DNA of 64,000 nucleotides from assembly GCA_003388555.1 (NCBI GenBank), contig QQVD01000037.1:124001-188000 (forward strand), written 5' to 3'. The first letter of the stretch is position 1, and every line of letters starts with the position of its first letter. The translations under genes were made by a program, and so were the position numbers. Shown here one piece after another: positions 9,089-17,855 of this stretch. The DNA is from Acidobacteriota bacterium (lineage in GTDB: Bacteria; Acidobacteriota; Thermoanaerobaculia; Multivoradales; Multivoraceae). The notes under the pieces are model-generated. The model was not told the DNA's origin and did not search any database. It saw only the letters and a list, made by a program, of their open reading frames with translations.

Positions 9089-11499
9089 TCGCCCGCCCCG
9101 GGAGCCGTCGGTTCCTGCCCTGGCTCCGCGACGTCCGTCTGGCGAGCCGCCACCGTCACCGTCACTTCGCTGCGGTGGGTCTGGCCGCCGTTGCGCTCGG
9201 CGAACCAGCTGACGTACTCGCGCACCAGGTCGAGCTCGAGCAGGTAGACCCCGGGGCGGCTCGGCGCCCTGACCGGCAGCTCGACGCGGCCCGACTCGCC
9301 GGGCGCCAGCGGTGGCGCCGGTGCGCGCAGCCCGTCGAAGTCGACCGCCGTCCCGTCGGTCTCGAGCCAGTGCGACGAGAGGTTGATCTCGGCCACGCCG
9401 CGAGCCGTCCAGGCGGCCCGGGAGCGATTCGTGATCTCTGCCGTCACCACGAAGCGTTCGCCGCGGCCCACCGTGGCCGGCGCCGTCACCTGGTCCCAGG
9501 AGAGCTGGTAGATGTCGCTCGCCACCTCGTCGCTCGGGCCGAGGAGTCTCAGCGCGACGCCGCCGTAGAACGACTCCGAGACCTGACGGTCGAAGCGGAA
9601 CGAATCGCAGGGCCAGGGCGGGAAGTACCGCGTCCAGTGCACCATCCCGCCACGGTCGCTGCGCACCTCGAGCTCGTAGACGTAGGCCGCAGGTCCCACC
9701 ACCAGGTGGCGTCGCGCGGCGCGGCGTGGCTCGAGCTCGACGGTGCGTGCCTCGCCCTCGGTGAGCTGCAGCGTCTCGCGGTCTCCGCCGAGCGAGATCT
9801 CGACCGTGCTGTCGGGCGCCTGTCCGACCAGCTGCACCGAGTAGCGATCCAGGGGCTCGCGTGCCAGGAGCAGCACCCGCACCGGTACGCGCGCCGCCGC
9901 CACCAGCTCGTGGCCGCGCCGCACCACCTGATCGGCGCGCGCGATCCAGCGCAGCTCGCCGGGCTCGCCGAGGTTCTCGCTGTGGTAGCCGGGTACGTTC
10001 TTGAGCGTCAGCTCGAGCGGGAAGTGGCGCAGGGGCCAGTTGCGGGTGTGTGCCTGCAGCGTCGCCTCGGGCACGGTGATACCGAAGGGTGTGAGCAGCA
10101 GCGGCCCGATCACCAGGCCGGTCCAGGCGCTGGTGGCGAGCAGCGTCCAGGTCGGGCGCAGGTCGCGGACCAGGAAGATCAGCGCCGGCACCGCGTTGAC
10201 GAAGTAGCGGTTGCCGACGAAGCCGCCGCCGCCCTGCCAGTTCCATCCGATGTAGAGCAGGAAGTAGATGGCGATCATGGCCACCGAGCCGAGCAGCCAC
10301 CAGCGTGCCGCGTCGGCGCCGCGGCCGCGGCGCAGGAAGAGCAGCACGGCGAGCACCGCCCAGGGGAAGTAGTGCACGAGCCCGGTGTGCCGGCCCCACA
10401 GGAAGTAGCCGAGGTTCTCGAGCCAGCGTCCGGGCTCGAGCTCGGGCACCCGCAGCAGCCAGTAGAAGGAGCGGTTCTCGGGATCCGCTGCGGCATCAGC
10501 GTCGGCCTCGGCCTCGGCGGCGCTCGCCTCGGCGATCGCGGCCGGCGTCGACGACACGGCAGCGGTGGCGACGGTCTCGGTCCACCCAGCCGGGCGCGGC
10601 ACCTCTCCGGGCTCGCAGACGCGCACGCCCTGACGCCCGGCGACGCCGTAGGCGGAGGCGTGACCGGTGAGCAGGAGCGATCCGGCGACGAGCAGGGCGA
10701 TGGTGATGGCGCCGCCGCCTGCCGTCAGCGCCGCCGGCCGGAGGCGCTCGATCAGGCTCGGCGCACGCTCTCCGACGCGATCGCCGCCGTTGCCGCCGCC
10801 GCTCGCCTCGTGCCCTCGCCGCAGCAGCGGCGGCAGTACCACGGGCAGGGCCAGCGCGACGAGCATCGGCTTGTTGTAGACCGGCAGGGCCAGCGCGCAG
10901 CCGCTGGCGAAGAGGGCCAGAGCACCCGGAGCCCGGTCCTTCCGCCACGGAAAGCCGAGGTAGAGGGCCAGGGTGACGAAGAACATGTTGAACACTTCCG
11001 GCTGCAGCCAGAAGGCGTAGACGCTGCAGGCGCTGAGGCCGAAGAAGCCGGCCGAGAAGAAGAGCGCCAGCGGGCCGGGGTCGTGCTCGGCGATGACCCG
11101 CCAGCCGATGCCCACCATCAGCCAGAGCATCAGCAGGTTGGCGCAGAGCAGCCCGTTGCTGCCGAAGAGCCGGGCGAACGGGGCGACGAAGAGCGGGTAG
11201 ACGTACGGCTTGCCGTAGTGCACCGTGCTCCAGCCGTCGTCGCTGAAGACGATCAGGTTGCTCGTCCAGCGCAGCGGGAACTCGTCGAACAGGCGCCGTG
11301 TGTCATCGGCGCCGACGACGAGGTCGAGATCCCAGGCGAGACTCGACGCCATCATCACGTAGGCGGACTCGTCGGCCTTCAGCCCGCCCGGGACACCCGG
11401 CTTCTGCAGCGCCAGCGGAGTCAGCACCAGGAACAGACCGAACGCCGCGTAGACCCGGCGCGCGATCGAGTGGGAGCTGGCGCGCGCCTCCTCGTGCAT
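9085..11499 (-). CDS. Multi-spanning membrane glycosyltransferase-like protein with a C-terminal beta-sandwich region
   Basis: The 804-residue protein starts at ATG 11499 behind a GGAAGGA ribosome-binding site. Residues about 10-450 hold many hydrophobic spans (AAFGLFLVLTPLALQ, LALYLGF, MIAIYFLLYIGWNW, PALIFLVRDL). The acidic motif KADESAYVMMASSLAWD lies in the first extracytoplasmic loop, as in GT-C enzymes that use lipid-linked sugar donors. The C-terminal 350 residues are soluble and rich in beta strands, with a run resembling an Ig-like domain (GRGERFVVTAEITNRSRAAW, ELPVRAPSRPGVYLLELDLV). Overlap with the MBL gene suggests a two-gene operon. Donor and acceptor are unknown. Confidence 0.75.
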   Translation of the reverse strand: MHEEARASSHSIARRVYAAFGLFLVLTPLALQKPGVPGGLKADESAYVMMASSLAWDLDLVVGADDTRRLFDEFPLRWTSNLIVFSDDGWSTVHYGKPYVYPLFVAPFARLFGSNGLLCANLLMLWLMVGIGWRVIAEHDPGPLALFFSAGFFGLSACSVYAFWLQPEVFNMFFVTLALYLGFPWRKDRAPGALALFASGCALALPVYNKPMLVALALPVVLPPLLRRGHEASGGGNGGDRVGERAPSLIERLRPAALTAGGGAITIALLVAGSLLLTGHASAYGVAGRQGVRVCEPGEVPRPAGWTETVATAAVSSTPAAIAEASAAEAEADADAAADPENRSFYWLLRVPELEPGRWLENLGYFLWGRHTGLVHYFPWAVLAVLLFLRRGRGADAARWWLLGSVAMIAIYFLLYIGWNWQGGGGFVGNRYFVNAVPALIFLVRDLRPTWTLLATSAWTGLVIGPLLLTPFGITVPEATLQAHTRNWPLRHFPLELTLKNVPGYHSENLGEPGELRWIARADQVVRRGHELVAAARVPVRVLLLAREPLDRYSVQLVGQAPDSTVEISLGGDRETLQLTEGEARTVELEPRRAARRHLVVGPAAYVYELEVRSDRGGMVHWTRYFPPWPCDSFRFDRQVSESFYGGVALRLLGPSDEVASDIYQLSWDQVTAPATVGRGERFVVTAEITNRSRAAWTARGVAEINLSSHWLETDGTAVDFDGLRAPAPPLAPGESGRVELPVRAPSRPGVYLLELDLVREYVSWFAERNGGQTHRSEVTVTVAARQTDVAEPGQEPTAPGAGD

Positions 11500-11735
11500 G
11501 GGCTCGATCCTTCCATCGCCGGCGGGTCGGGACAAGCGGCGGAGGATCGGCTCGTCCTGATCGTCCCGGTTCCGGTCTTCCGGCTTGTCGCGAGCGCGGC
11601 GCCCGGCCGCGGATCGCACGAGGATCGCGCCCCTGCAGCCGGTGATACTTTGCCCGGCCAACGGGGGCGAGATGCGTCGAAGCTCTGCCCTCGGACACGA
11701 TGCACCCCTTGCTGGGTGTCGGGAATCGGAACTCC

Positions 11736-13247
11736 ATGAAGTCTTCAGCACCCACCTCTGGACGTAGCGCGCCGCCGCCGAGGTGGCGGAGCGCGTTGGC
11801 GATGGCGGTCGGCCTCCTGGTCGGCGCCTGCGCCGGCCCGCGGGACGCCGCTGAGGTCGAGTCGGCGTCGCAGTCGCCTGCGCCGCGACACGTGATCCTG
11901 CTCACCGTCGACACCCTGCGCGCCGACCACACCAGCCTGCACGGTTATCCCCGTGCGACGACGCCGTTCCTGCAGCGCCTTGCGACCTCCTCGACGGTGT
12001 TCGATCACGCCATCGTGCAGTGGCCGAAGACGGGGACGTCGTTCGCGTCGATGTTCACCGGTCGCTATCCGGAGAGCACCGGCCTGACCCACAAAGCCGC
12101 CCTGCGCATCCCCGAGGAGCTGCCGACCCTCCCCGAGAGCTTCCGTGGCCGCGGATTCCGCACCGTCGCGGTGGTCTCCAACGCGGTGCTGTCGAAGGAG
12201 CTCGGCTGGGATCGCGGTTTCGACGAGTACGTCGAGACCTGGGCCGGCTCGCAGACCGAGGATCCGGTGGAGTACCGGGCGCTGCTGCACGCCGGCCGTG
12301 TCAACCGGCTGGCGTTCGAGCTGCTCGACCGTCACCGGGACGCCGAGCGTCTCTTCCTCTGGGTGCACTACTCCGACCCGCACGCTCCCTACATCCTGCC
12401 GCCGGAGCGCGACAACCCCTTCCTCGGCGATGAGCTGTTCGAGCAGGCCGAGCCGACACACGTCGACCTCGAGGGCACTTCGGGCAAGGCGATCGGCGAC
12501 GCGACGGACCTGCGCTTCTACCGCGCCCAGTACGACGCCAACGTGCTCGAGGTCGACCGCGCTCTCGAGGCGATGGTCGCTGAGCTCGAGCGCCGCGGGC
12601 TCTGGGCCGACGCGCTCGCGGTGATCACCGCCGACCACGGCGAGAGTCTCGGTGAGCACGATCTCTACTTCGAACACGGACCTCTGCCCTACAACCCGAG
12701 TGCCCGGGTGCCGCTGCTGGTGCACGGCGGTGGGGCGCCGGCCGGCCTCAGAGTCGGCGAAGCGGTCGAGCTGCTCGGACTCGCGGCCACCCTCCAGCGA
12801 GCCGTGCCGCGGCTGCAGCTGGACGGGGCGATGCTGCGCGAGGGTCGGGCCTGGCCGCTGCACCCCGACCCTTCGTCCTCACCGGACGTTTCCGGCGCGG
12901 CGGCGCGGGTCGAGGCGGAGCCGCCTCTCGCCTTCGCTGGCGCCGGTCGCGGCGGGCGGCGCCACTTCCGCAGCGTGCAGGACGCCGTTTGGAAGCTGGT
13001 CTTCACGCCGCCGCGCGACGCCGCACGCAGCCGCCCCGACGACTTCGAGCTCTACGACCTGAAGGCCGATCCGCTCGAGGAGCAGGACGTCCTCGACGCC
13101 CATCCGGATCAGGTGCGTCGCCTGCGTGCCCCTCTGCTGGCGTGGATGGAGCGCACCGCGGCGGTCGCCCCGGCGGCCACCGACGACGACGAGGCGTCGG
13201 ATCCGGAGGCGCTACGGGCGCTGCGCGCCATGGGCTACGTGCAGTAG
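11736..13247 (+). CDS. Sulfatase-fold (alkaline phosphatase superfamily) lipoprotein lacking the formylglycine cysteine
   Basis: ATG 11736 gives a 503-residue precursor with a lipoprotein signal (ALAMAVGLLVGAC). The metal-binding segment ILLTVDTLRADHTS and the distal site VITADHGESLGEH define the sulfatase/alkaline-phosphatase fold. Where a sulfatase has C/S-x-P-x-R, this protein has TGTSFASMFTG, so the aligned nucleophile is threonine and no formylglycine can form. It may therefore be a phosphoesterase, a phosphotransferase or a sulfatase with altered chemistry. The C-terminus ends ALRAMGYVQ, a tail shared with the paralogue at 16254. The gene is divergent from the membrane glycosyltransferase. 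Confidence 0.85.
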   Translation: MKSSAPTSGRSAPPPRWRSALAMAVGLLVGACAGPRDAAEVESASQSPAPRHVILLTVDTLRADHTSLHGYPRATTPFLQRLATSSTVFDHAIVQWPKTGTSFASMFTGRYPESTGLTHKAALRIPEELPTLPESFRGRGFRTVAVVSNAVLSKELGWDRGFDEYVETWAGSQTEDPVEYRALLHAGRVNRLAFELLDRHRDAERLFLWVHYSDPHAPYILPPERDNPFLGDELFEQAEPTHVDLEGTSGKAIGDATDLRFYRAQYDANVLEVDRALEAMVAELERRGLWADALAVITADHGESLGEHDLYFEHGPLPYNPSARVPLLVHGGGAPAGLRVGEAVELLGLAATLQRAVPRLQLDGAMLREGRAWPLHPDPSSSPDVSGAAARVEAEPPLAFAGAGRGGRRHFRSVQDAVWKLVFTPPRDAARSRPDDFELYDLKADPLEEQDVLDAHPDQVRRLRAPLLAWMERTAAVAPAATDDDEASDPEALRALRAMGYVQ

Positions 13248-13250
13248 ATC

Positions 13251-13297
13251 CCGGCGCCCACGACGCGCGCTTTCTCCCGGCGTCGTCCTCGCGCCGG
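13251..13297. terminator. Imperfect hairpin between convergent genes, possible bidirectional terminator
   Basis: CCGGCG (13251-13256) and CGACGC (13261-13266) face GCGTCG (13280-13285) and CGCCGG (13292-13297), forming a two-part stem with an internal loop. It fills the 77-bp space between the sulfatase-like gene and the convergent SGNH hydrolase gene. There is no clear U-run. Confidence 0.4.
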
Positions 13298-13324
13298 CGC
13301 CGACCTGCCGGGTTCGGATCGTAC

Positions 13325-14527
13325 CTACTGGGCGACGCTGCCGAAGGCCGCGGCGAACTCCGCCAGGTCGGCGCCGTCGATGTCGAGGTCACCGTCGAAG
13401 TCGGCGTCGGCGAAGTAGACGGCCTCGTTGCTACGGGCACCGAAGGCTGCGGCGAAGCGGATCAGGTCGAGGCCGTCGACCCGACCGTTGCGGTCGAAGT
13501 CGGCGCGCGGGAAGTCGGTGCCGCGGGTGTAGAAGAGCGAGATCTCGCGGTCGAACGTGTTGGGTGGATCGGAGAGATCCTGGGTCTGCAGCCTCACCCG
13601 CACCGGTCCCTGCAGTCGCTCGGGCGAGTGGCTGAGGGTCACGAAGCGACTGTCGCCTTCCGGCGTCGCCGGCGACTCGACGCCGTTGATCAGCAGCCGC
13701 GTCTGGTCGAGATCGATGCCGTTGCCGAAGTCCCAGACGTCGACCCGGACCGTCTGCTGATTGAGCACCTGGAAGGTGCCGTCGGTCGGATCGGTGGTGC
13801 CGTTGACCGGCGGTGCGCTGTCGATCCCCTGCAGGACATCGGCGAAGGTCTGCGCCATCACGTCGTAACCGGCGGCGTTCGGGTGACCCACGGGATCGCG
13901 TGGGTTCGTCGTCTGCCAGTAGTAGCTGTGGTAGAGCAGGTCGAGGCTGAGGAAGGCCTCGAAGTTGTCGACCAGACGGCGGTCGTCGAAGCCGGCCGCG
14001 TTGCGCAGGCTCTGGTTGAGCTGCTTGGTGGAGTGGTTCTCGGGATCCCTCGTGGCGTTGGGCAGGCGCGGGATGATCGTCGCCTGCACCACCTCCATGC
14101 CGTTGTTCTCGGCGCGGCGAGCGATCTGGCGCAGGTTGAAGAGGGTGTCCTCGGGAGCGAAGCCGCGGGCGACGTCGTTGGTGCCGGCCATCAGCAACAT
14201 CACGTCGCCGCCCTCGAGCAGCACCGCGTTGAGCAGCACCAGCAGCTCGGAGGTGTCCTCGCCCGAGAACCCGCGGTTCTCGACCGTGTCGGGGGCGAGG
14301 ATCTCCGCCAGGCGGATCGGGTACCCCGACTCGGGCCCGAGCGGTGCGTCGTCGCCGACGCCCTCGGTGATCGAGTCGCCGAAGGCGATGTAGCGGGTCT
14401 GGGCCGACACGGAGGCAGCGATGGAGAGGGCGAGGACCGAGAGGGTCAGCGCGACGGGCAGCACCTTTCCCGGTGCGGTGTCGCGCTGCTGCGAGGGGCG
14501 CGGGAGGTTCTGCGGAACGCGGGTCAT
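13325..14527 (-). CDS. Secreted SGNH/GDSL hydrolase with C-terminal dockerin-type EF-hand repeats
   Basis: The 400-residue precursor has a signal peptide (VALTLSVLALSIAASVSAQ) and the SGNH blocks: GDSIT with nucleophile S52, MLLMAGTNDVARG, and DPVGHPNAAGYD with the Asp-His pair. A beta-strand domain follows (about residues 245-340). The C-terminus carries two 22-residue calcium-binding repeats, ADFDRNGRVDGLDLIRFAAA and ADFDGDLDIDGADLAEFAAA, the dockerin type I layout. The family hydrolyses esters of lipids or glycans; the dockerin suggests tethering to a cohesin partner or a stabilising role. The ATG overlaps the upstream stop codon as ATGA. Confidence 0.85.
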   Translation of the reverse strand: MTRVPQNLPRPSQQRDTAPGKVLPVALTLSVLALSIAASVSAQTRYIAFGDSITEGVGDDAPLGPESGYPIRLAEILAPDTVENRGFSGEDTSELLVLLNAVLLEGGDVMLLMAGTNDVARGFAPEDTLFNLRQIARRAENNGMEVVQATIIPRLPNATRDPENHSTKQLNQSLRNAAGFDDRRLVDNFEAFLSLDLLYHSYYWQTTNPRDPVGHPNAAGYDVMAQTFADVLQGIDSAPPVNGTTDPTDGTFQVLNQQTVRVDVWDFGNGIDLDQTRLLINGVESPATPEGDSRFVTLSHSPERLQGPVRVRLQTQDLSDPPNTFDREISLFYTRGTDFPRADFDRNGRVDGLDLIRFAAAFGARSNEAVYFADADFDGDLDIDGADLAEFAAAFGSVAQ

Positions 14528-15696
14528 CTCGGATCCTCCGCCAGCGCTCTCAGCGGCACCCTCATGGTCGCCAGCGGCTCGTTCGCGCCAGGCGGCGCCG
14601 GCCAGGCGAAGACGACGCCGCGACCGGCACCGCGCCCCGATGGGATCACCAGCGGTGCGTCGGAGCGGGCGTCGAGCAGGCGACCGGCACGGATCGGCCG
14701 CGGCGGCTCCTGGGCCCCGGCCGGGACGCGCAGATCGAGCGCCTGCCAGGCCGAAGGAGCGGCCTCGCGCAGCAGCAGGCGGGCCTGGGAGGTGGGGTAG
14801 GCCAGCTCGGTGAAGCGAGGACGCACCGAGCCGGGCGGCCCGATCGCAGCGCTGGGCGAGAAGCGATCGCCGTCGAACGTCGCCGCGACCACCCGGTAGC
14901 TGTCGCCGTCGAAGCTCGACCAGGCGACGATGGCGCGTCCGCCCGGCAGCGCCGCCACGGTGGGCGTGAGATCCGGGGAGTCGTCGTCCGTCGCCACCCG
15001 CGCCGGCTCGCTGAGCTCGCCTGCCGGCGAGGCGACGGAGAAGAAGAGATCGGTGTCGTTGCCGTCGAAGCGGCTCCACACCAGCAGCACCCGGCCGTCG
15101 GTGAGAGTGGCGCCGTCGAGCGCGACCTGACTGCCCGGGCCGCGTCCGACGATCCGTCGCGGCGTCTCGAAGCGTTCGCCGCTCCAGGAGCTCACCCAGA
15201 TCTCCCGGCTGGCGGGGGCGCCGCCCTGTATCCATGCCAGCCCCAACGGCGCCGGCCGCCGCAGCTCGCCTCCCGGCAGCAGGCCTTCGGCGAGCAGGAC
15301 CGGTGAGTGGCGCGCGGCAGAGCCCGGCGGCAGCGGATGCTCGTCGGTGACGCCTTCACCATCGCCGCGCACGACCACGAGGTCCCGCAGCTCGCCGGTG
15401 GCGATCTCGCCGGCGTGGCGCTGGCCGACGATCGTCCACTGCCGCTCGTCGGCATGGAGGTCGAAGGCCTCGGCCAGGGCCAGCGCGGCGAGATCGTGGG
15501 TTCCGGCCGCGGTGACCAGGCGGCGATTCGGGGAATCCCAGTACGTGCTCGCCTCGCCCTTCGCCTGCAGCAGCTGCGCGGCCGAAGTTCCGGTGCCGAC
15601 GATGCAGACGACGAGCGAGACGACGGCGACGTGCCGCGGGCGGCGGGCCTTGGGCGAGGGCCCGATGCGAAGGAAGCGTTCGAGGCGATCGATCAT
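14524..15696 (-). CDS. Exported propeller-like protein of unknown function
   Basis: From ATG 15696 the product has 390 residues with one N-terminal hydrophobic segment (HVAVVSLVVCIVGTGTSAAQ) that is a signal peptide or anchor. The body contains blade-like repeats with a recurring W-S-x-F-D-G core (VLLVWSRFDGNDTDLFFSVA, AIVAWSSFDGDSYRVVAATF), reminiscent of sialidase or BNR propellers but without clear Asp-boxes. It is probably cotranscribed with the SGNH hydrolase, whose ATG overlaps its TGA. No enzymatic motif is visible, so a binding role is only a guess. Confidence 0.65.
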   Translation of the reverse strand: MIDRLERFLRIGPSPKARRPRHVAVVSLVVCIVGTGTSAAQLLQAKGEASTYWDSPNRRLVTAAGTHDLAALALAEAFDLHADERQWTIVGQRHAGEIATGELRDLVVVRGDGEGVTDEHPLPPGSAARHSPVLLAEGLLPGGELRRPAPLGLAWIQGGAPASREIWVSSWSGERFETPRRIVGRGPGSQVALDGATLTDGRVLLVWSRFDGNDTDLFFSVASPAGELSEPARVATDDDSPDLTPTVAALPGGRAIVAWSSFDGDSYRVVAATFDGDRFSPSAAIGPPGSVRPRFTELAYPTSQARLLLREAAPSAWQALDLRVPAGAQEPPRPIRAGRLLDARSDAPLVIPSGRGAGRGVVFAWPAPPGANEPLATMRVPLRALAEDPR

Positions 15697-16253
15697 GGTC
15701 GCTGGGAGGACGAGTGGGTGGGGCGTGGTCGGGCCGGCGGTCGGATCGGCGCCCTTGCGGCAACGACGGCGTGAGGTCCGGGAAAGGCCAGGAAGGATGG
15801 AAGGCCAGGATGGATGGACAGGAAGCACGCGGAGCCCGACTCCGTGCCGCGAGCCCGGCGATTGTGAAACGGTGCCTCCGGGGTGTCAACGAACGCTGGC
15901 GGGTGCGCGCGTCTTGGTCGATCGGCGACGGACCCGTAGGCTCCCGGATGCTGGGACTCCCGGGCGCCGGGTGCGACAGCCCACGGGGGACCTGGTGCCT
16001 CGGGGCTGCTCTACGCCCGGTACCCTGCAGTCGCGACACGTTCGACCTCTCCTGGCCGGCGCTCCCGGCCGTTGTCCCGATCGTCTCGGATCATTCGCCG
16101 ATGCTCGTTCTCACAGCCGATACCTCACTGGCGTGCGACGCCGATCGCGTCGTGCCACCTTCGTCTCACGGACTCCCTGGCGGTGAAGGTCGCCGCCGGT
16201 CACCCGCTCCCTCCGTGTGCCCGCCGAACGCGAGCCCATGCAACCGCCGCCTC
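15697..16253. other. Divergent intergenic region (557 bp)
   Basis: This separates the minus-strand propeller-like gene from the plus-strand second sulfatase-like gene and should hold both promoters. I see no convincing -35/-10 pair. The only structure noted is an imperfect direct repeat of about 16 bp (GGCCAGGAAGGATGGA near 15786 and GGCCAGGATGGATGGA near 15803). If the sulfatase-like start lies upstream of the GTG chosen here, part of the right side would be coding. Confidence 0.5.
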
Positions 16254-17855
16254 GTGGGTGGTCGCGCCGCTCACCGCAGAGGCGCTGCGATACGTGCCGG
16301 CCGGTGGCGGGCGGAGCGGTACCACCTCTGGGTGGTGCTGCTCGCCCTGAGCTCGCTGTCGGTGGCGTGCTCCACGCCCGAGGAGCCCGAACCGCATCGA
16401 GGACCGGTGGTCTTGATCACCGTCGACACCCTGCGGGCCGACGTGGTCGGCGCCCTGGCGCAGGCCGACACGCCGGCAGACCGCCGCGGCCTGACGCCGC
16501 ACCTCGACCGCTTCGCCGCCGAAGCCGACTGGGCCGAGCGCGCCGTCGCGACGTCGAGCTGGACGGTGCCCTCGATGGCCTCGCTGATGACCGGGTTGCA
16601 GCCGTGGAGTCACGGCAGCTGGCACGGCGAAAGGGCGGTGCTGGCCGAGGAGCGACTCACGGTCGCAGAAGTGATGCAGGAGGCGGGCTTCCACACCATC
16701 GGCTTTCGCTCGAACACCTGGCTGCGGCCCCGCTTCGGCTACGCCCAGGGCTTCGACGAGATGTACGACCTCGGCGGTTCCAAGCGGGCGATCGCGGTGC
16801 TCGAGTCGCTCGGTGCGCAGGGTCCCGGCGGGGAGACCGAGGCGGCGGCGCCGACCTTCGTCTGGATCCACGTGCTGCCGCCGCACGCGCCGTACCTGCG
16901 CCACGATCAGTACGCCGAGCGGCTCTCGTCCTCTCCCGATCTCACCGCGCTGCCGCAGCGGGTCACCGCCGCCGACCTCGAGCCCTACCTCGATCCGGGG
17001 AGGCCTCTCGACGAGGCGACGCGGGAGGTGTTCTGGACGCTGTACCGGCTGCACGTGGCGCATTCGGACGAGATCGTCGGTGCCCTGCTCGACGCGCTGC
17101 GCCGCAGCGGCTCCTGGGACGACTCGTGGATCGTCGTCACCTCGGACCACGGAGAGGAGTTCGGCGAAGCGGGCCAGATCGCGCACGGCGGAAACCTCCA
17201 CCGCGTGCTGCTGGAGGTGCCCCTGCTGGTCAAGGCCCCACGCGGCGCCGGCGCGCGCATGGAGCCGCGTCCGGGGGTGTCGAACGCCCGGATCTTCGCC
17301 ACCCTGAGTGAGGCGGTGGGCGTCTCGACGGGCGAAGGAGTTGCCGAGCCCCTCACCGTGGATGTCGCTGCCGGCGCGCTCTCCGAGCTCTATCTCGGCA
17401 ACGGGGACAACCGCTTCTCGCTGGTCGAGGAGGGGCCCGACGGTTCGCTGCGCCAGATCCACTGGCGCTCCCGCTTCGCCCCCGAGGAGCCGGAGTACTT
17501 CGCGGCGCGCGTCGCCAGCCTCGCGGATGCCGCCCTGCCCAGCGGTGAGTCGCCGCAGCAGCTGTTCGACCGGCAAGCTGCCGCCTTCCTGGTCGCTCCG
17601 CCGCTCGCCGGCAACGTCGACGTACCCGTGGTCGAGGTGCGCTCGTGGGTCGGATCGAGCGCTTCGGTTCCGCTTGCCGAGGCGCCGCTCGCCGAGGCTT
17701 CGCGGCGGTTGCGGCGGGCCTGGACGGCGGCCAACGGCGACGACGTGGCGCCTGCCGAGGGCCTCGAGGGAGGCGCCGCGCAGGAGGGGATCGAGCTGCT
17801 GCCGGAGGAGCGCGAGAGGCTGAGGGCACTCGGCTACGTGGTCGGCGGTCGCTAG
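16254..17855 (+). CDS. Second sulfatase-fold (alkaline phosphatase superfamily) lipoprotein lacking the formylglycine cysteine
   Basis: The coding frame contains a lipoprotein signal, WVVLLALSSLSVAC, then the metal motif VVLITVDTLRADVV and the distal site IVVTSDHGEEFGE. The nucleophile region reads SSWTVPSMASLMTG, with threonine in place of cysteine or serine and methionine in place of the arginine of C/S-x-P-x-R, so it cannot be a standard formylglycine sulfatase. GTG 16254 is the last in-frame start that leaves a basic n-region before the signal; no strong ribosome-binding site supports it, so the 5' end is uncertain. The C-terminus ends RLRALGYVVGGR, like the paralogue at 11736. Catalytic activity is unproven. 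Confidence 0.8.
   Translation: MGGRAAHRRGAAIRAGRWRAERYHLWVVLLALSSLSVACSTPEEPEPHRGPVVLITVDTLRADVVGALAQADTPADRRGLTPHLDRFAAEADWAERAVATSSWTVPSMASLMTGLQPWSHGSWHGERAVLAEERLTVAEVMQEAGFHTIGFRSNTWLRPRFGYAQGFDEMYDLGGSKRAIAVLESLGAQGPGGETEAAAPTFVWIHVLPPHAPYLRHDQYAERLSSSPDLTALPQRVTAADLEPYLDPGRPLDEATREVFWTLYRLHVAHSDEIVGALLDALRRSGSWDDSWIVVTSDHGEEFGEAGQIAHGGNLHRVLLEVPLLVKAPRGAGARMEPRPGVSNARIFATLSEAVGVSTGEGVAEPLTVDVAAGALSELYLGNGDNRFSLVEEGPDGSLRQIHWRSRFAPEEPEYFAARVASLADAALPSGESPQQLFDRQAAAFLVAPPLAGNVDVPVVEVRSWVGSSASVPLAEAPLAEASRRLRRAWTAANGDDVAPAEGLEGGAAQEGIELLPEERERLRALGYVVGGR

Noticed and set aside
9067-11739. Long plus-strand open frame opposite the membrane glycosyltransferase
   Set aside because: It is a shadow of the minus-strand gene, whose membrane segments and ribosome-binding site are convincing.
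13325-14527. Cellulosome component
   Set aside because: Dockerin-like repeats alone do not define a cellulosome; no cohesin, scaffoldin or cellulase is in the window.
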